Shown one piece after another: positions 6,695 through 7,302 of a DNA stretch of 7,302 bases. The position numbers and the translations under genes were made by a program. The DNA comes from UMGS1307 sp964523005. Lineage in GTDB: Bacteria; Bacillota; Clostridia; Oscillospirales; CAG-382. The notes under the pieces are model-generated. The model was not told the origin of the DNA. It saw only the letters and a list, made by a program, of their open reading frames with translations, and made no database searches. The stretch's first letter is position 1. Every line of letters starts with the position of its first letter. The stretch lies in the NCBI GenBank assembly GCA_964523005.1, contig CAZFZL010000076.1, forward strand, positions 1 to 7,302. Reading direction: 5' to 3'.

Positions 6695-6703
6695 ATTATA
6701 CCA
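6695..6703 (-). promoter_or_regulatory. Candidate extended -10 promoter of the phage head operon
   Basis: On the minus strand TGGTATAAT matches an extended -10 (TGnTATAAT) exactly. No good -35 is found: 17 bases upstream reads ACGATT. Transcription would start near 6688, giving a leader of about 45 bases before terS. A consensus extended -10 without a -35 can work alone with the main sigma factor or be assisted by an activator. For late phage genes, an activator or read-through from upstream late genes is plausible, but this is inference. Confidence 0.55.
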
Positions 6704-6790
6704 CACTTCCTTTGAAAAATCGTCCGGGATTTGTCCTGCCGTACTGCACCTAAAGCAGGCGTTTTTAAGACGTTTTGTTGATTATGCATA

Positions 6791-6819
6791 TTGACAAGGA
6801 CAAAAAGGTTATGTATAAT
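6791..6819 (+). promoter_or_regulatory. Consensus sigma-A type promoter of asnA
   Basis: TTGACA (6791-6796) and TATAAT (6814-6819) are both perfect and are separated by the optimal 17 bases. Transcription would begin near 6826, giving a leader of only about 25 bases. That leaves no room for a T-box or other riboswitch. The TATGCATA palindrome abuts the -35 and could be an operator, but it is short. Confidence 0.85.
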
Positions 6820-6836
6820 ATTTAGATAAATACTAT

Positions 6837-6842
6837 GGGAAG
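6837..6842 (+). promoter_or_regulatory. Ribosome binding site of asnA
   Basis: GGGAAG lies 8 bases before the ATG at 6851, in the short leader after the promoter. It supports this start. Confidence 0.6.
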
Positions 6843-6850
6843 ACAATAAT

Positions 6851-7302
6851 ATGCCGACAATCATACCTGAAGGATACAAAAGCACGCTGAACATATACGA
6901 AACACAGCGTGCAATAGAAATAATTAAGAGCGTATTTTCGCAAAACCTGTGCAGTGAGCTTTCGCTTCACCGCGTTTCTGCTCCGCTTTTCGTGCGCTCC
7001 GATTCCGGACTCAACGACGATCTCAACGGCATTGAACGCCCTGTGGAATTCGACATTGCCTGCACCGATACGCTTGCGAGCGTCGTTCAGTCACTTGCAA
7101 AATGGAAGCGGCTCGCGCTTTGGCGCTACGGTTTTTCCGCCGGCGAGGGCATTTACACCGATATGAACGCGATACGCCGCGACGAACAGCTCGACAACCT
7201 ACATTCGGTCTACACCGACCAGTGGGACTGGGAAAAGATCATTACGCCCAAGCAGCGCACGACAGAATATCTCAAGCAGACCGTCAGACATATCGTAAGA
7301 GC
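6851..7302 (+). CDS. asnA: Aspartate-ammonia ligase (asparagine synthetase A), 5' part
   Basis: The first 150 codons are present and the frame is open to the window edge; the full enzyme is about 330-340 residues, so slightly under half is seen. AsnA makes L-asparagine from aspartate, ammonia and ATP through an aspartyl-AMP intermediate, in the cytoplasm. It is related to class II aspartyl/asparaginyl-tRNA synthetases. Recognisable motifs, recalled from the E. coli enzyme, are RVSAPLFVR with SGLNDDLNG (41-60), SLAKWKR (81-87), FSAGEGIYTDMNAIRRDE (95-112) and LHSVYTDQWDWE (117-128). The N-terminal MPTIIPEGYKS form is typical of Firmicutes. The ATG at 6851 fits the family start and has a ribosome site 8 bases upstream. 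It is transcribed away from the phage operon by its own consensus promoter, so it looks like a normal host gene and not phage cargo. No damage is visible in the part seen. Confidence 0.95.
   Translation, partial: MPTIIPEGYKSTLNIYETQRAIEIIKSVFSQNLCSELSLHRVSAPLFVRSDSGLNDDLNGIERPVEFDIACTDTLASVVQSLAKWKRLALWRYGFSAGEGIYTDMNAIRRDEQLDNLHSVYTDQWDWEKIITPKQRTTEYLKQTVRHIVR

Larger units (their letters stand above)
6645..6850. other. Divergent intergenic region, candidate prophage/host boundary
   Basis: This 206-base stretch separates the phage operon (leftward) from asnA (rightward). It holds the terS ribosome site and extended -10, the asnA promoter and ribosome site, and between them about 85 bases (6704-6790) with no assigned function. 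That part contains a weak CCTGC/GCAGG inverted repeat followed by five T (6735-6766) and an 8-base palindrome TATGCATA (6783-6790) touching the asnA -35. No tRNA, integrase or clear direct-repeat att core is visible. If this is a prophage end, the junction should lie in the central part, because each side keeps its own promoter. Confidence 0.5.

Noticed and set aside
6735..6766. CCTGC...GCAGGC then TTTTT on the plus strand, a possible terminator
   Set aside because: The stem is only 5 bp around a 15-base loop, and there is no plus-strand gene upstream for it to end. At most it is a relic of a host gene displaced by the phage.
6783..6790. TATGCATA palindrome beside the asnA -35
   Set aside because: An 8-base A-T-rich palindrome is expected often by chance and has no second copy nearby, so it is not called an operator.
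6186..6794. A 202-codon open frame on the plus strand opposite terS
   Set aside because: It lies antisense to well-recognised terS and the end of terL, crosses the terS promoter, has no recognisable motif and an implausible composition. It is a shadow of the real genes.
6601..6894. A 97-codon minus-strand frame upstream of and overlapping terS
   Set aside because: It would start inside asnA and run through both promoters into terS in another frame. It shows no family pattern, so it is read as chance.
6851..7302. asnA as a phage-carried metabolic gene
   Set aside because: It has its own consensus host promoter, Firmicutes-like sequence and an orientation away from the phage operon. A host gene is simpler, although the right flank is not seen.

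Overview
The window is almost fully coding. It holds the front half of a tailed-phage head-morphogenesis operon on the minus strand (about 1-6700) and, divergently on the plus strand, the 5' part of a bacterial housekeeping gene, asnA (aspartate-ammonia ligase, 6851 to the window end). Several things suggest a gut-type Clostridia/Firmicutes host, perhaps an Oscillospiraceae or Ruminococcaceae-like organism, although no taxonomy can be proven from the sequence alone. AsnA reads like the Firmicutes form, base composition is roughly balanced, ribosome sites are strong (AGGAGG, AAGGAAGGA), and the phage proteins resemble a family common in intestinal Clostridia prophages.

Layout, read in the direction of phage transcription (right to left): a promoter with an extended -10 (6695-6703); small terminase (6279-6644); large terminase (4924-6282); portal (3324-4877); probable scaffolding protein (2806-3327); major capsid protein (1945-2775); probable decoration protein (1531-1923); a strong intercistronic stem-loop (1485-1508); a head-tail connector (1073-1456); and a long propeller-like 'stabilization/tail accessory' protein that runs off the left edge (1-1027). 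The genes are packed with 4-base ATGA overlaps at terS/terL and portal/scaffold, and short gaps elsewhere. Together they would recognise and pump DNA (TerS/TerL), form the entry vertex (portal), assemble the shell (scaffold, coat, decoration) and close the vertex after filling (connector, stabilization protein). The order and protein types are most like a P22-style short-tailed phage, but the tail genes lie outside the window, so virion morphology is an inference.

The 206-base gap between terS and asnA (6645-6850) is the only sizeable non-coding stretch. It carries two divergent promoters and is the likely prophage/host boundary. No integrase, tRNA or obvious att core is visible there. I see no CRISPR array, tRNA, insertion sequence or defence system. 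Nothing here forces a claim of a wholly new system. The most useful leads are the unusual junction (terminase directly beside a host gene), the stem-loop separating abundant shell genes from low-copy vertex genes, and two structural proteins (scaffold and decoration) assigned only by position and composition.
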